Made by a program: the position numbers and the translations under genes. Positions 49,596-60,542 of a stretch of 64,000 nt of DNA are shown piece by piece (position 1 is the stretch's first letter; the number at the start of each line of letters is the position of its first letter). The stretch is from contig QXVZ01007234.1 in NCBI GenBank assembly GCA_008931825.1, forward strand, positions 1 through 64,000. The letters are read 5' to 3'. The notes under the pieces were generated by a model. It did not search any database, was not told the origin of the DNA, and saw only the letters and a list, made by a program, of their open reading frames with translations. Source of the DNA: Phallusia fumigata (Eukaryota; Chordata; Ascidiacea; Phlebobranchia; Ascidiidae).

Positions 49596-52500
49596 ATGCA
49601 AATTGTTGTGTTTATCATCCCGTTCGTTGTGCATCTTGTTGGGGCGGAAACGTGGCTTACTTTTCAAGGAAAGGAATATCTCATTGTTCACTCGCCACAA
49701 GTGAATTCGTATGGAGAAGCTAAAGCTAAGTGTGCTGAAAGAAGTGCTACTATGGCAAATATTAAAACAACAGAACTTCACAACTTTCTGGCGGAAAAAA
49801 TTGGAGCTTTGACAGGTTGGAAGGTTTAGATGTGTTTCAATTTAAAAACCTGCATGTATGCTGAAAAATTTAGGCATTCTGAACCCAATTCCATTCTTTT
49901 CATTTATTGGTGTAAAAGGCAGGGTATAGTTATTTTGTATTTCGCCAATCACTATTTGGGTTTAATACATAAGCTACAAACAATAACCTTCAAAAAAATA
50001 GCAAAATGTGTTTAACCTATCAAAAACTTAACACTGGGACGTGGAAAAGTTGCTTGACTCTTTGGTGCTTTTGTCACTAAGCACGCAAACCACATGTATT
50101 TCAAATGCGAATCAAAACTACAACGGCTCAAGTTTCTATTGTGCTTCCTGGAATATCGCAGAAAACGAAACGGCGACAAATATATGCTGCTGTCCGGAAA
50201 TGATCACGTCATACATCTTGTTACTACCGGTCATAGTGGTAAAACAAGATTCCCGCTCGTTTGCAACCAAATCTTTTATTTTCATCCTAGTTGATAGAAG
50301 CCCTTCCTACAATAAAACTTCCAAGTATAAGAAAAAAATTCCAGCTGTCATGATTTGCGAAAATCATTGTCGTATCTTGTAGTTTAATTAATCATGTTTG
50401 TCAACTTGTCTCGTAAAAATCGACCTTATGCACAGTACGTATGAATGGGAAACATTCCTATTTAATTTTTTAATAGTCTTCTTTCCATGGGTTAAGTGAC
50501 ACAACAATAATTTGAAAAATACTTTAGCGCGATTACCGGATGGTCATTGCCGTGAACCTCACCATGAAAAAAATATCAATTTGTTCATGAAATGAACTAC
50601 AAACAGCGGTATTGTAATTTTAAGCTTTCGGGTAAAAGATTACCCCTACCATAAGGATTTTGAAATTAGTTACAAGAAAGTATTATAAGTTTTGACCTGG
50701 CATCGATCTTGCAACTCTTATTTTACACAAGCCTTTTTGTAGCATTTTATTTCTCGTTCTACATCGGTGCAAGGAGGAACCAAAGAACAAACACGTTTCA
50801 ATGGACAGATGGAACAAATGTTGATAACACACAGACACAGTGGGGAAATGGAGAACCGGATAACAGCGAAGGAAATGAAGATTGTGTGACAATGGGAGGG
50901 TACCGAAAACCAGCAGTTTTCAAGTGGTTCGATACGCATTGTTCATGTCCTTCAAGCTTCATTTGTCAAAAAAATATTTTGGGTATGTTTAGTATTTGAC
51001 ATAACTCATGCTGAAACAACAGAAAATTACTTTACCTGACAATGGTTAACAAGCAATTTATATATAGCATGTCAAGTGATTTACGAGCTTATATTTTAAT
51101 ACATATATGATCCAAATTCGGCGAGATATTTGTTAACTTATCGCTAAATGTAGTGCAACTGCAACAAAAGGTGATATATAGCGCATGCAAAGCACCCTTT
51201 TACAGATTGTGACAATTAGCGTTGCAGTGACGTCATCAACGTAGCACGCGAAGTAATTAAGATTTTGACATCATTTGTAAAATGACACACTGCGCTTAAA
51301 AGATTGCCGTCCCTACCTTACTCGATAAATAGACGCCGTAAAACTTTTTAATAGATATTGGCCAAAAAGGTAATTTACAATCAACAAAGTTTGCGGATTC
51401 GGTGACAAACCGAAATATGTGTAAACAACCATCTTGCTATTATCTCTGTGTTAGTGACCACCACAACTTCAACAACATCGACTACAACATCAACTACAGC
51501 TGTAAAAACTTCAAATTCAACATTGAAAACTACAAGAACGTCAAGCACGTTTCCCACGACGCACAGTCTGACAACCGAGCATCAAATAAGTGGTAAAAAA
51601 ATGTGCATAAATATTGTCAGTTTCATAACATGAAATTTTATTATAATTCAACAGAAACATCTGGATTTATAGCCAGAATTCATAACACCACTGTACAAGA
51701 TCGAGCAGGTATGACAAGTTCTTTATTAAGAACGTTTCCCTTATCTCATAATCTGATGACCACACATTTTAAATTTTGATCGATAAATGTTAGTTGACCG
51801 TTTGATTTGTATCAACAGAAACATCCGGATTTTCAGACAGCATTTATAACACCACTGCACAAGATCAACCAGGTACGAAAAGTTTATAGTTGCAGCTATG
51901 TGCTTTTATCCATTTTGCACTATCCGACATTTAATAACCGTTTTGTCGCGAAAATTTGGTCAAAGATGATAGCCAGATAACCTTTTACTGGGTATAATGA
52001 AATAAACCTGCAATAGCACAACACACCTCACAATGTCAGCAGTAGTCCAAAACAAAAGGCCTTTCACAAAGCGAAATAAACTAAAAAATCTAAAATACAC
52101 TTCATTTTACTCAATATTTCGAGTGTTAACCTCTGCAGGGAAAAGGTTTACTGTGGACTTTTAAAACCGCCATTTAAACAAAGACAAGACAGGTATGATA
52201 AGTACACACTAGTCGTGGGGAATCGTAATTTTTGCATTATCGTCGTATAAATACGTGTCATTGTACAGATGGTTTCATCAACGCATTAAAATGAAAACCG
52301 CTCGTACACAAACAACCTAAGAAACACTAGATATAGTTCGGCAAATCAATGGGTTTAAACGTCAACAAAATGTATAAATTTGGTTTGGATTAACGGTAAA
52401 ATGGTGAAATAGCAACAATGCAACTAAGCAATAAATGAACTACTACTCGTTAGTGGTGCAAGCAAACTTCGAGAAACTTTGAAAGTTGAAACTAATATTT

Positions 52501-53273
52501 TTTAGGCAAGGAAAGTAGCTTATTACTAGCAGCTGTGATTCCATCTGTTGCTGGATGCGTCATCGTGGTTGCGTCTGTAGCAGCAATATTTATCATCTGT
52601 CGCAAACGTAAAAGGTAACATACGTGGTTTGCAATCGTCATCGTCAGTGGGCATTGGTTTCGTTTTATTTTAAATTTCAGATCCCAAACGAACTCAAATG
52701 CCACAGAAAACGAAAATGCAGAAGTTGGTGAGAAATATACAAAAAAAAACTTATTGTTAGGCCTGGACTCTGTCAGACGTACTATCACAACATGTCACTA
52801 AACCAAAATAAAATGATTTAAGATTTTCGAAACATTTGTTACATGAAACCATATTTGCGTTTCCCAAAATACGTGTTTTTTAACAAAAAATGCGTTATAA
52901 AACCCATCAAGTTATTTCCAATCACAATTTATCACAAACAGAAAACGCTCATGTGAGGAATGAGAATGATGTTAACAAGACAGAAGATCAACAGCAACAT
53001 GCCTATGGCTCCGTCTACAACGAAGCTTACAGTGGCATTCCAAACCCGATGGCAGAAGCAATGTATTCTTTCGCAAATATTGACAAGATTTCAGAGAAGT
53101 GCGAAAAGCATGGGACAAATAACAAAGACAACAAGCCAAACAACCATGAAATGTACGCTATGGCTGCAACGAATGAAGCAGAAACCCTGCAGCAAAACAA
53201 TAACCTACAGCCTCACGTTAACGAAAGTTCGGGAGATGTGTACGCTGTCGTGGATAAAAAGGACAAGAAATAA
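49596..53273 (+). CDS. Gene 11: CTLD receptor, type A tail lacking a normal acceptor
   Basis: Exons 49596-49815, 50743-50982, 51455-51592, 51655-51708, 51819-51872, 52506-52614 and 52681-52727 join in frame. The leader is MQIVVFIIPFVVHLVGA. The CTLD has KAKC, FYIGARRNQ, GEPDNSEGNEDC, KPAVFKWFD and SFICQ. Stalk, then two micro-exons (ETSGFIARIHNTTV, ETSGFSDSIYNTTA), a membrane exon (ESSLLLAAVIPSVAGC), and a 47-base exon reading NENAEVG, where Asn replaces the tyrosine. A type A tail is open to 53273 from about 52890, with HAYGSVYNEAYSGIPN, EMYAMA and DVYAVVDKKDKK. The usual AG before it is AA, and a 2-base length change shifts the entry frame, so normal splicing to this tail is doubtful. Gene 10 has the same change. 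Confidence 0.7.
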
Positions 53274-54289
53274 TACTTGCAAGGAGAAATAAAACGCTCA
53301 ATCGAAAACTTAGGGAATTTAAGAAAACCTTAACGGACAACGTCAGTGCAAAAACGTCACTGCCTACAAACTTTGCATTGAAAAAAACGTATTTAATGCT
53401 TCACATACATTTCAAGAAAACTGGCAGGAGCTGTTGAAGACCTTGGACAATGTTGAAGGTTGGCATGCCGAGTGACCCGTCCTTTTAATCCTTTGGAGTC
53501 TACCATGTGCAATTCTTACGTGTGTTATAAAACGAGGCGTTGGGCTATTTTGCATTGGACAAAACGTATTTACTGCTTCACAGATAATTTAAGAAAATTG
53601 GCAGCAGCGGTTGAAGATTTCGTAAAACATTTTACCCAGGCAAATAAAAAATATTGCACGTGGGGTCACATTCTTCATTTTCTGCCACGTATTTTGTATT
53701 CGCTTGCTTTACTTAAAGCTACGTCATTTATTTATTACATAGACTCGTACGCGAATTGCTCAGTAACCTATTCACTATGGTTAGCGGTGTTAAAAACTCG
53801 ACTCATGCTCTTTGTGTGTTGTGCAGTCATCAGTAACTACGCAGTGCTTTGTCATAGACAGCAACCGATATGACAACGCATGCTTTCCATGTTGAAAGTT
53901 TGGCACGCCGAGTGACCCGTCCTTTAACCCCTCGTGTCTACCATGTGCAATTTATGACGTAGCGTTTTGTTCATTGACAAACTGTGATGATCTCTATGGT
54001 TGGACAGGCAAATATCGAAAGAGATCAGAATGGCAGATGTTAATGTGTGTGTAAAAGTTTGCATCAAGGTATTTTAAACTTTTTAGACTCAAGACATTTC
54101 CTGTAACGCAGTTGCATTCTACATAATGAAGGTATTAACTGTGTTAGTAGGAAGCTAGACAATATTTAAATGTAGTAAAATGGATCCCACCAAAATAGGA
54201 AACAGTATCAAATTCGTTCCAAACAGTAACGCCTCCATATATCAGGGCTGAAACTGAATGTCATCCTCTGATCAATATATTGCTTAGGC

Positions 54290-55000
54290 GACCTGCATTT
54301 CAGTGGGTAAAATAACATTGAAAAAAAAACACAACTTGTTCCATATACCGGCTCCATTCGAAAAATGTGACCAGTATTCAACACCAACCGAATGTTAATT
54401 TTAACTTGTTCCTGAAGGTTTTGGGATTCGTTTCGGGACAATGCCACAAGTTTATCTGTTTTGATATGCACAGAAATATCAATAATTTTTTTAGATAAAC
54501 TTGCAGACTGTTGCTTGACTTGCTTGTTGCGCTGGTGGCTGGTTAGTATCAATGCAGCACTCTGTAAATTGATTTCTAACACCACTTCCCCCAGGCAGGA
54601 CATGCTTTGACGCCATGTCATAACGCACACAATTTGCAAGCTTGGGGCGCCGTTAATTGATTGCCACACAAAGCATACAAGTTTATTCGCAAACTTTTCA
54701 AAGATGTTATATTTACTTCCCGAAGCAAAACTTGGTCGCACCTCATTCCAATCACAGTCTAATTCCTTATTAGCTAGTCACAAGGTTCGCAATTGCCACA
54801 ACTTTTTTAAACCAGTTGTGAAAACAACAAATTTTTCACCTGCATAGAAAAAGGATTTCTAGAAAAGAACCTGTATCGCTCGGTAGTGGTAGTTACAAAA
54901 TAATTCTTCGCATGCTATAATCACTTTTGTTCTTTACTTTAAAGTCGAGTAGATGATTTGATCCTTTCATCCAACACGAGAAACAATCTTGACGCTTAAC
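54290..55000 (-). repeat. Unclassified minus-strand coding repeat, copy 3
   Basis: It aligns with copy 1 over GCACAGAAATATCA, CCCCCAGGCAGGACA and ATTGATTACC-like patches. The minus strand holds a long open stretch (54741-54208) sharing DISVH and FANKL-like words with copy 1, but much of the protein similarity is lost. Degenerate. Confidence 0.45.
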
Positions 55001-55139
55001 TTTTGCAATGCTTCCATTAGAAACAAACCCGGTTGAATAAAATGCAAATTCCTAATAAACTTCACCCAGCTTTGAGATACATTGGAACCCGGGGATAACC
55101 CTTCTATTAACATAAACCCTACCAAGACGCGACACTCTT

Positions 55140-55240
55140 TTATATACGTCAGGTGACGTCACAATGCAAAGGCGACACCTAACGAGCAAGATACAAACGT
55201 CACGTAGGTGATTCGCATTTTAGTGGGTGTAAAGGAAAAA
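55140..55240 (+). promoter_or_regulatory. Distal TGACGTCA block upstream of gene 12
   Basis: CAGGTGACGTCACAATGC, GCGACACCTAACGAGC and GCATTTTAGTGGGTGTAAAG in the same order as at 19090 and 30660. Confidence 0.5.
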
Positions 55241-55399
55241 CGATGGATCACAGTGGACTCAGTGTATGCATTTTGCCAAACGAAGACTTTCCAATTTTGT
55301 TTGTTTTTTCAATACCTTTTGTCTTTTCGTGTCAATGTGTAAAAAATGTTACCAACTACTGCCATGCTTGTATATTGTATATATAGTAACTAGATTGTC

Positions 55400-55540
55400 A
55401 CACGCATCAACTAAGAAGACAACGCATGCCTTCGTGGTTGTATCTGCAAAGTATGAATCAGCGTGAACCGCGGCGTCAACTCTCTTGTGCAATCCTATTG
55501 TGAAGTCTATTGTATCTTGTACGCAGAGTTGGTGAGACTA
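55400..55540 (+). promoter_or_regulatory. Proximal upstream block of gene 12
   Basis: ACAACGCATGC, AAGTATGAATCAGCGTG, then CGGCGTCA in place of TGACGTCA, CTCTCTTGTGCAATCC and GAGTTG|GTGAGA. The CRE core is damaged while the flanks are kept. Confidence 0.5.
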
Positions 55541-55755
55541 TAACAATTTCGCCGAGGCAAGTAATGTTAATAAAGACAAGTTATGTGTGTGCGTACGTGC
55601 CAACAACGAACATACAATAGTGTAACATGTCAGAATTTACCTATATCTAGCTAGAGTTTAGTAGAATATGGTTCGTTTCGAAAAAGATGCCTGACATTAC
55701 TGCTTTTATAAGTCAGATAACAATTCCAATTGTAAATGCAGCTATAAAAGACAAA

Positions 55756-58161
55756 ATGAAAATTGCTGGGTATATCATTTTGTTCATTGTGCAACTTGTT
55801 GGAGCAGAAACTTGGCATAATTTTCAAGAATACGAATATCTCGTTGTTAACTGCTCGCTTGCCAATTCGTTCGAAGCTGAGGCCGGTTGTACTGAAAGAA
55901 ATGCTACACTAGCAAATGTAAAAACAACAGAAATTCACAACTTCTTGGTTGATAAAATTGGAAATTTGACAGGTTGGCCGGATTATATGTATTTTTAACC
56001 TTAATAAAAATCAGGAAAGAAAATGTAACATTTTCAGTAACTTTTTTGTTACTGGGACGCGTAAAAGTTGTTTTTTTCAAATTTCTTAACTGTGCAGTTT
56101 ACCAAATGGAAAATGGCAAGTACGCATTCGTTACTAATGTTTGCCGTGATATTTACTGGAAAGAAGCGTAAAGAAAGTTTACTGTGCATTTTCCAAAACC
56201 AGGGATAAATCTTCACTAGTAGGAAATTTTTTAATTGGAAGAAAATTAATTTTAAGTGTATCCAAATCTCAATGTCGCACATGTTCGAAATATGTTTTAA
56301 CTTAAGCAAAAGTTTAACTTGTTCTTTGTTCTTGACTCGTGAAACAGCTACATTATAGAAAGGCAAATGAAGAAATGTGTCGAAAATTATTAGTATTCGC
56401 GGATTCGTAGATTGCGCCCCTTTTATTTCAAATATACTTTTTCACAGTTGTTAAGAATAACAAGTTTCAGCGTCTTAGAAGGAATGTTTTTATTTCACAC
56501 TAATAATTTTGCAGCCACGTTTTACTCATTCTACATTGGTGCAAGAAAAAATCAAGACGAGTTTAAATGGACAGACGGGACAAATGTTAATAATACACAG
56601 ACACAGTGGAAGAAAGGAGAACCAAATAACGAGGGGGGAAATGAGGATTGTGTTACAATAAGGTGCTGGACGAGTTTGAAAGGTTGCAAATGGTTGGATA
56701 TCCCCTGTTCGTATCGATCGGGATACATTTGTCAAAAGCTTATTCCGGGTATGTGTAGGCTTTAGTTCATCCAAATATTTAACTATAATCTTTTACCCTA
56801 AGGTCGATATTTCTCCTGATCAAACAGAAAAATTATGTAGGGAATTGTTTTCACATTGTGTCAAAAAAAGAGATTCGCAAATAGGAAGCCAGCCGAAGCG
56901 ATTACAAGCTGAAAGGTGTTAAAAAATTACCTTGCTACCACCTCTGTTTCAGCTACAACCGCAACTTCTACTACTACGACGGCAGCCACAACCACAGCAT
57001 TAAAAACTTCAAGTTCAACATTGCGAACTACAAGACTATCAAGTAGGTTTCCTCCAACACACAGTCCGAAAACTAAGCATTAAATAAGTGGTAAAAATAA
57101 TTTGGCATTTATGATCTTATTAGTAATTTGCAACTTTGTAATAATTCAACGGATTCATCTGGATTTACAGCAAGAATCCATTCGATTAAAGAGGTGAATT
57201 ATTGAAATAGAAACAATGCGTTAGCTAACATTGCAACTAAGCATTGCGCAAATCAATAATATCGATACTTTACAACTCTTTAGTGGAACAGGCAAACTAA
57301 ATTGATGGCATTGGGCAACTTCAAAAGTTTAAACTACTATTTATAGATGGGGAAAGTGGCTCACTACTAGCAGCTGTGATTCCATCTGTTGCTGGATGCG
57401 TCATCGTAGTTACGTCTGTGGCAGCAATATTTCTCATCTGTTGTAAACGCACAAGGTAACTTACATGGTTTGGCAATGGTACATCGACGGTCTATACTAT
57501 TTTTACTTTTTGAAAAATTTCAGATCCAAAACGAGCACAAAAGCCACAGATATTGAACATGCAAAAAATGGTGAGAAATTAATCAAATGGACTTTTTGTT
57601 GGTCCTGGAGTCTGTACTGCATTTGTACTACTATAGCACTTTGGTAAACCAGTTTATATTGCATATTTAAGTTTCTGGGCACATATGTTATACTAAACCA
57701 TTCATTATGACAAACATGTTTCGTATCAATACGTTTTTCCAATATAAATGTTTTATTCAAAAGATGTAACAAGAAACTACCATCAAGCGGTTTCAAATCA
57801 GAATCCAACACAAACAGAAAACACCTACGACAGAGTAGGAAATGTTGTTACCACAACAGAAGACCAAACACCATCACATACATTTGGCTCGGTCTACAAT
57901 GAAGCCTACAGTGGCATTCCAAATTCGATGGAAGTAGCAATGTATGCTTACGCAGATAATAACCACATTCCGCTGCAATATGAAAATCGTGAGGCAACAA
58001 ATCAACGCGAAAACTACGAAAACCCTCAAAACCATGAAATGTACGCTGTGGCTGTCAAGTATGAGACTGAAATCGAGCAGCAAAACAGGAACAGCCAGTC
58101 TAAGCTTGATGAAAGTTCGGGGGATGTGTACGCTGTCGTGGATAAAAAGAACAAGAATTAA
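55756..58161 (+). CDS. Gene 12: CTLD gene with a stop in the stalk, type A tail beyond
   Basis: Exons 55756-55972 (MKIAGYIILFIVQLVGA leader; one codon shorter than usual), 56515-56748 (FYIGARKNQ, KGEPNNEGGNEDC, KGCKWLD, YICQK), stalk 56953-57090, membrane 57347-57455 (ESGSLLAAVIPSVAGC), 47-base exon 57524-57570 and tail 57764-58161. A TAA at 57081-57083 ends the stalk three codons before its donor, so the spliced product would be a secreted CTLD with a Thr-rich C-terminus unless the phase 1-1 stalk exon is skipped. The micro-exon after the stalk is a stump. The 47-base exon reads IEHAKNG, with His for the tyrosine. In the tail HTFGSV replaces HAYGSV, but EAYSGIPN, MYAYA, NYENP, EMYAVAV and DVYAVVDKKNKN remain. 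An extra cysteine pair flanks WTSLKG. Confidence 0.65.
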
Positions 58162-59254
58162 AACTTGCAGTCTAATTCACAACTTAGGGAATTGAGTAAT
58201 AACGAACGGACATCTCCTTTTACGCGTTTACTGGTAACATATATATTTTAAAACTAGTAGCTGACTCTCATCCATTGCTCTGCACACAAAAGTGTGTTAT
58301 GTAGACACTGGACAACATTCAAATTGGACAAGGGACACAATGTGTATCATTTTTTTCCTCGTTTCAGTATTTACTGCTTCACGGACAATCTGCTTCACTT
58401 ATTGATTAAAGATACTCGGGTGAAAATCTATTAGTTACTTACAGACTATGTTTAGCAGTGTTTAAAACTTGAGTCATGTTTGTGTGTTGTACAGTCATCG
58501 GTATTACATAGTGCTTGGTCACAAACAACAACCGATATGACAACACATGCTTTCCATGTTGAAAGTTTGGCGTGTCCTTTTAACCCTTCAACTGCTACGT
58601 GTGTGGTGTTACATAGCGTTTGTTTCTTTGTTATATCTTTAGTCGTACAGGCGGATCTTGAATGAGATCAGAAAGGCCAAATGTGCGTGCAAAAATTAAA
58701 AACAAATGATTTTGTAACTTTTTTTAAAAACTGTGCATTCATTGTAATTCGACCATGTTTACGTACCACGTGTATATATTGTCCCAAAGATGAAACATGC
58801 TGATTATTTATTAGAGCAATACGAATAAAGCGTTTTCCAGCATAAATAAAGTTGATTATACCAACTCAAAGGAATATTTATCACTTGTGAGTCATATAAA
58901 GCAAGAGCGTACTTCCTGTTCCCGTGCCAGACCTGCAGTGACCTCTGCTTGGCCAAGGGTCATTTTAATTGGACTCTGCGTAATGTCATTGTGTGAGGTA
59001 CTTTATTACGCACACTTCCTCTAAAATCTACCAGACCTATAGTCTCAAGTTAAGGTTGTTGGGCGCACTAGCAAAGTCTCCGTTTATTAAATTAGCATAT
59101 CTCGAAATAACAGCCCTCAGAAAGGTCAAATAAGCGTTTGCAAAAAATGTCACGTAATTTTTAAACGCATTTGTGAAAGTGGTTTCAGTTGCTTAGCGGA
59201 TAATAATGGTTGGTATGTTTGTTTAGAAAAAGAAAACCGCTGTAAAGGCATTAT
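58162..59254. other. Spacer between genes 12 and 13
   Basis: It repeats the type A 3' flank, then a stretch with CCACGTGTATATA, ATACGAATAAAG and ACTTCCT that recurs before gene 14 (about 60690-60870 and 61510-61600). Genes 13 and 14 do not have the CRE-like block of the other genes. Confidence 0.5.
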
Positions 59255-60542
59255 ATGATAACAATGAAAACCGTCGTTTTTATTTCAATTTTATTCGCAC
59301 GACTTGTGCATGCTCAAACCTGGTATTCATACCAAGGGTATGAATATCTCATTGTGCGCGCACAAGTCTCTAAATACGCTCAAGCTAAGGATGGATGTGC
59401 AAATAGAAATGCCACAGTAGCCAACGTTAAAACAGCAGAACTACAGAATTTTCTGGTTGGAAAGATTGGAAATTTAACAGGTGGGTGCGTTAAATAAACG
59501 AATAAGTTGTAACTGTTGACAACACGTTTAGAAGATCTGGCAAGCGAAGTTTATTTTATTGCTAAGTTTGGTATTTTGTTTGGCAATTTACAAGGCGAAC
59601 ACGACTTTAGCAATAATTTGCTTAAACGTCATGTTGAAGAAATAATATAGAACTTTGTTTTAGATTTAAGTAGCTTATATGGCTACATGTGGGGTGAAAA
59701 CTATTCAGTATGGTTTCAACTCTTTTACTGTGTCTGTAGTTTGATAGCTTGCATGGTTCGTTACATTTAAACCCTTTTGCAGCTCCACCATATTCGTTCT
59801 ACATCGGTGCAAGGAGAAACCAAACTACAAACACGTTTCAATGGACAGATGGGACAAATGTTGATGATACACAGACACAGTGGAGGACAGAAGAACCAAA
59901 CAACAATTGGGGGAATGAAAGTTGTGTAACAATGGGATATTATTGGACACCATTTGATTTCAGGTGGCTGGATACACAATGCTCACAATATTCCCACTAC
60001 ATTTGTCAAAAGATGTTTGCAGGTAAAAATTATGATTTATAACATATATCCACAAGTTCAAATCCCCTCTATCATTCCCAAAACATGTTGTTAGAACAAA
60101 CACCTAAAGCATCNAACCGTTTTTGCGATTCGTAGCCACTTGCTACGTCCGAAAAGTTTTTTTTTGTTAAATTCCTTAAATTTCAACAAAACACATACTG
60201 AGATAACAACGACACTGCTTTTATCTTTGCTTTGTTTATATTTTTCCTCTAACGACAATTTTTTATTGGTTGTTTACTATACAGGAAGAAAGAAAAACAA
60301 AAAGTAAATCAACGGGAGTACGCAGAAATAGGTAAGGTTTCGAAATTAAGTTTGGAAATAGGTTACAAGTAATTTCCACATGGTACGTTTTTAAAGGTTT
60401 ATGTTGTGTTACAGATGAAGCAAGGATTCCAAACCAAGTTCACAGACAGGATGGAAACATGGAACCCCAGTCTAGGGTTGTGCCTCCCTCACCATATGTA
60501 AATGTGGCGGATGTGATTGAATTAAATGCATATGATAACTAA
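59255..60542 (+). CDS. Gene 13: CTLD gene, short YVNV tail, no membrane exon found
   Basis: Exon 1 59255-59480 (an ATG three codons in, at 59264, is equally possible; leader KTVVFISILFARLVHA, then QTW), CTLD half 59783-60022 (FYIGARRNQ, EEPNNNWGNESC, FDFRWLD, HYICQK), a 47-base exon 60285-60331 (REYAEIG) and tail 60415-60542 ending in a stop. The tail is short and has PYVNV, fitting the YxN rule, and a terminal AYDN like type B. No stalk or membrane exon lies between 60023 and 60284, and exon 2 (phase 1) cannot join the 47-base exon (phase 2) in frame. An N at 60114 marks a likely assembly gap. Leader and CTLD are closest to gene 14. Confidence 0.65.

Larger units (their letters stand above)
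53274..55755. other. Spacer: type A 3' flank, repeat copy 3, gene 12 upstream blocks
   Basis: The first kilobase repeats the type A 3' flank, with the GTGACCCGTCCTTT unit appearing twice (about 53470 and 53910). Copy 3 of the unclassified minus-strand repeat covers about 54290-55000. Then come the distal palindrome block (55140-55240) and the proximal block (55400-55540). A 137-codon plus-strand frame at 53460-53873 spans duplicated non-coding flank and is not credible. Confidence 0.55.

Noticed and set aside
53460-53873. 137-codon plus-strand open frame
   Set aside because: It spans a duplicated 3' flank whose other copies are not open, and has no leader, domain or splice context.
4606-58161. 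Strict ITIM or ITAM in the tails
   Set aside because: The -2 position before most tyrosines is not I/V/L/S, and paired YxxV/I motifs are too close (four residues) for an ITAM; only ITIM-like or general SH2 docking is claimed.
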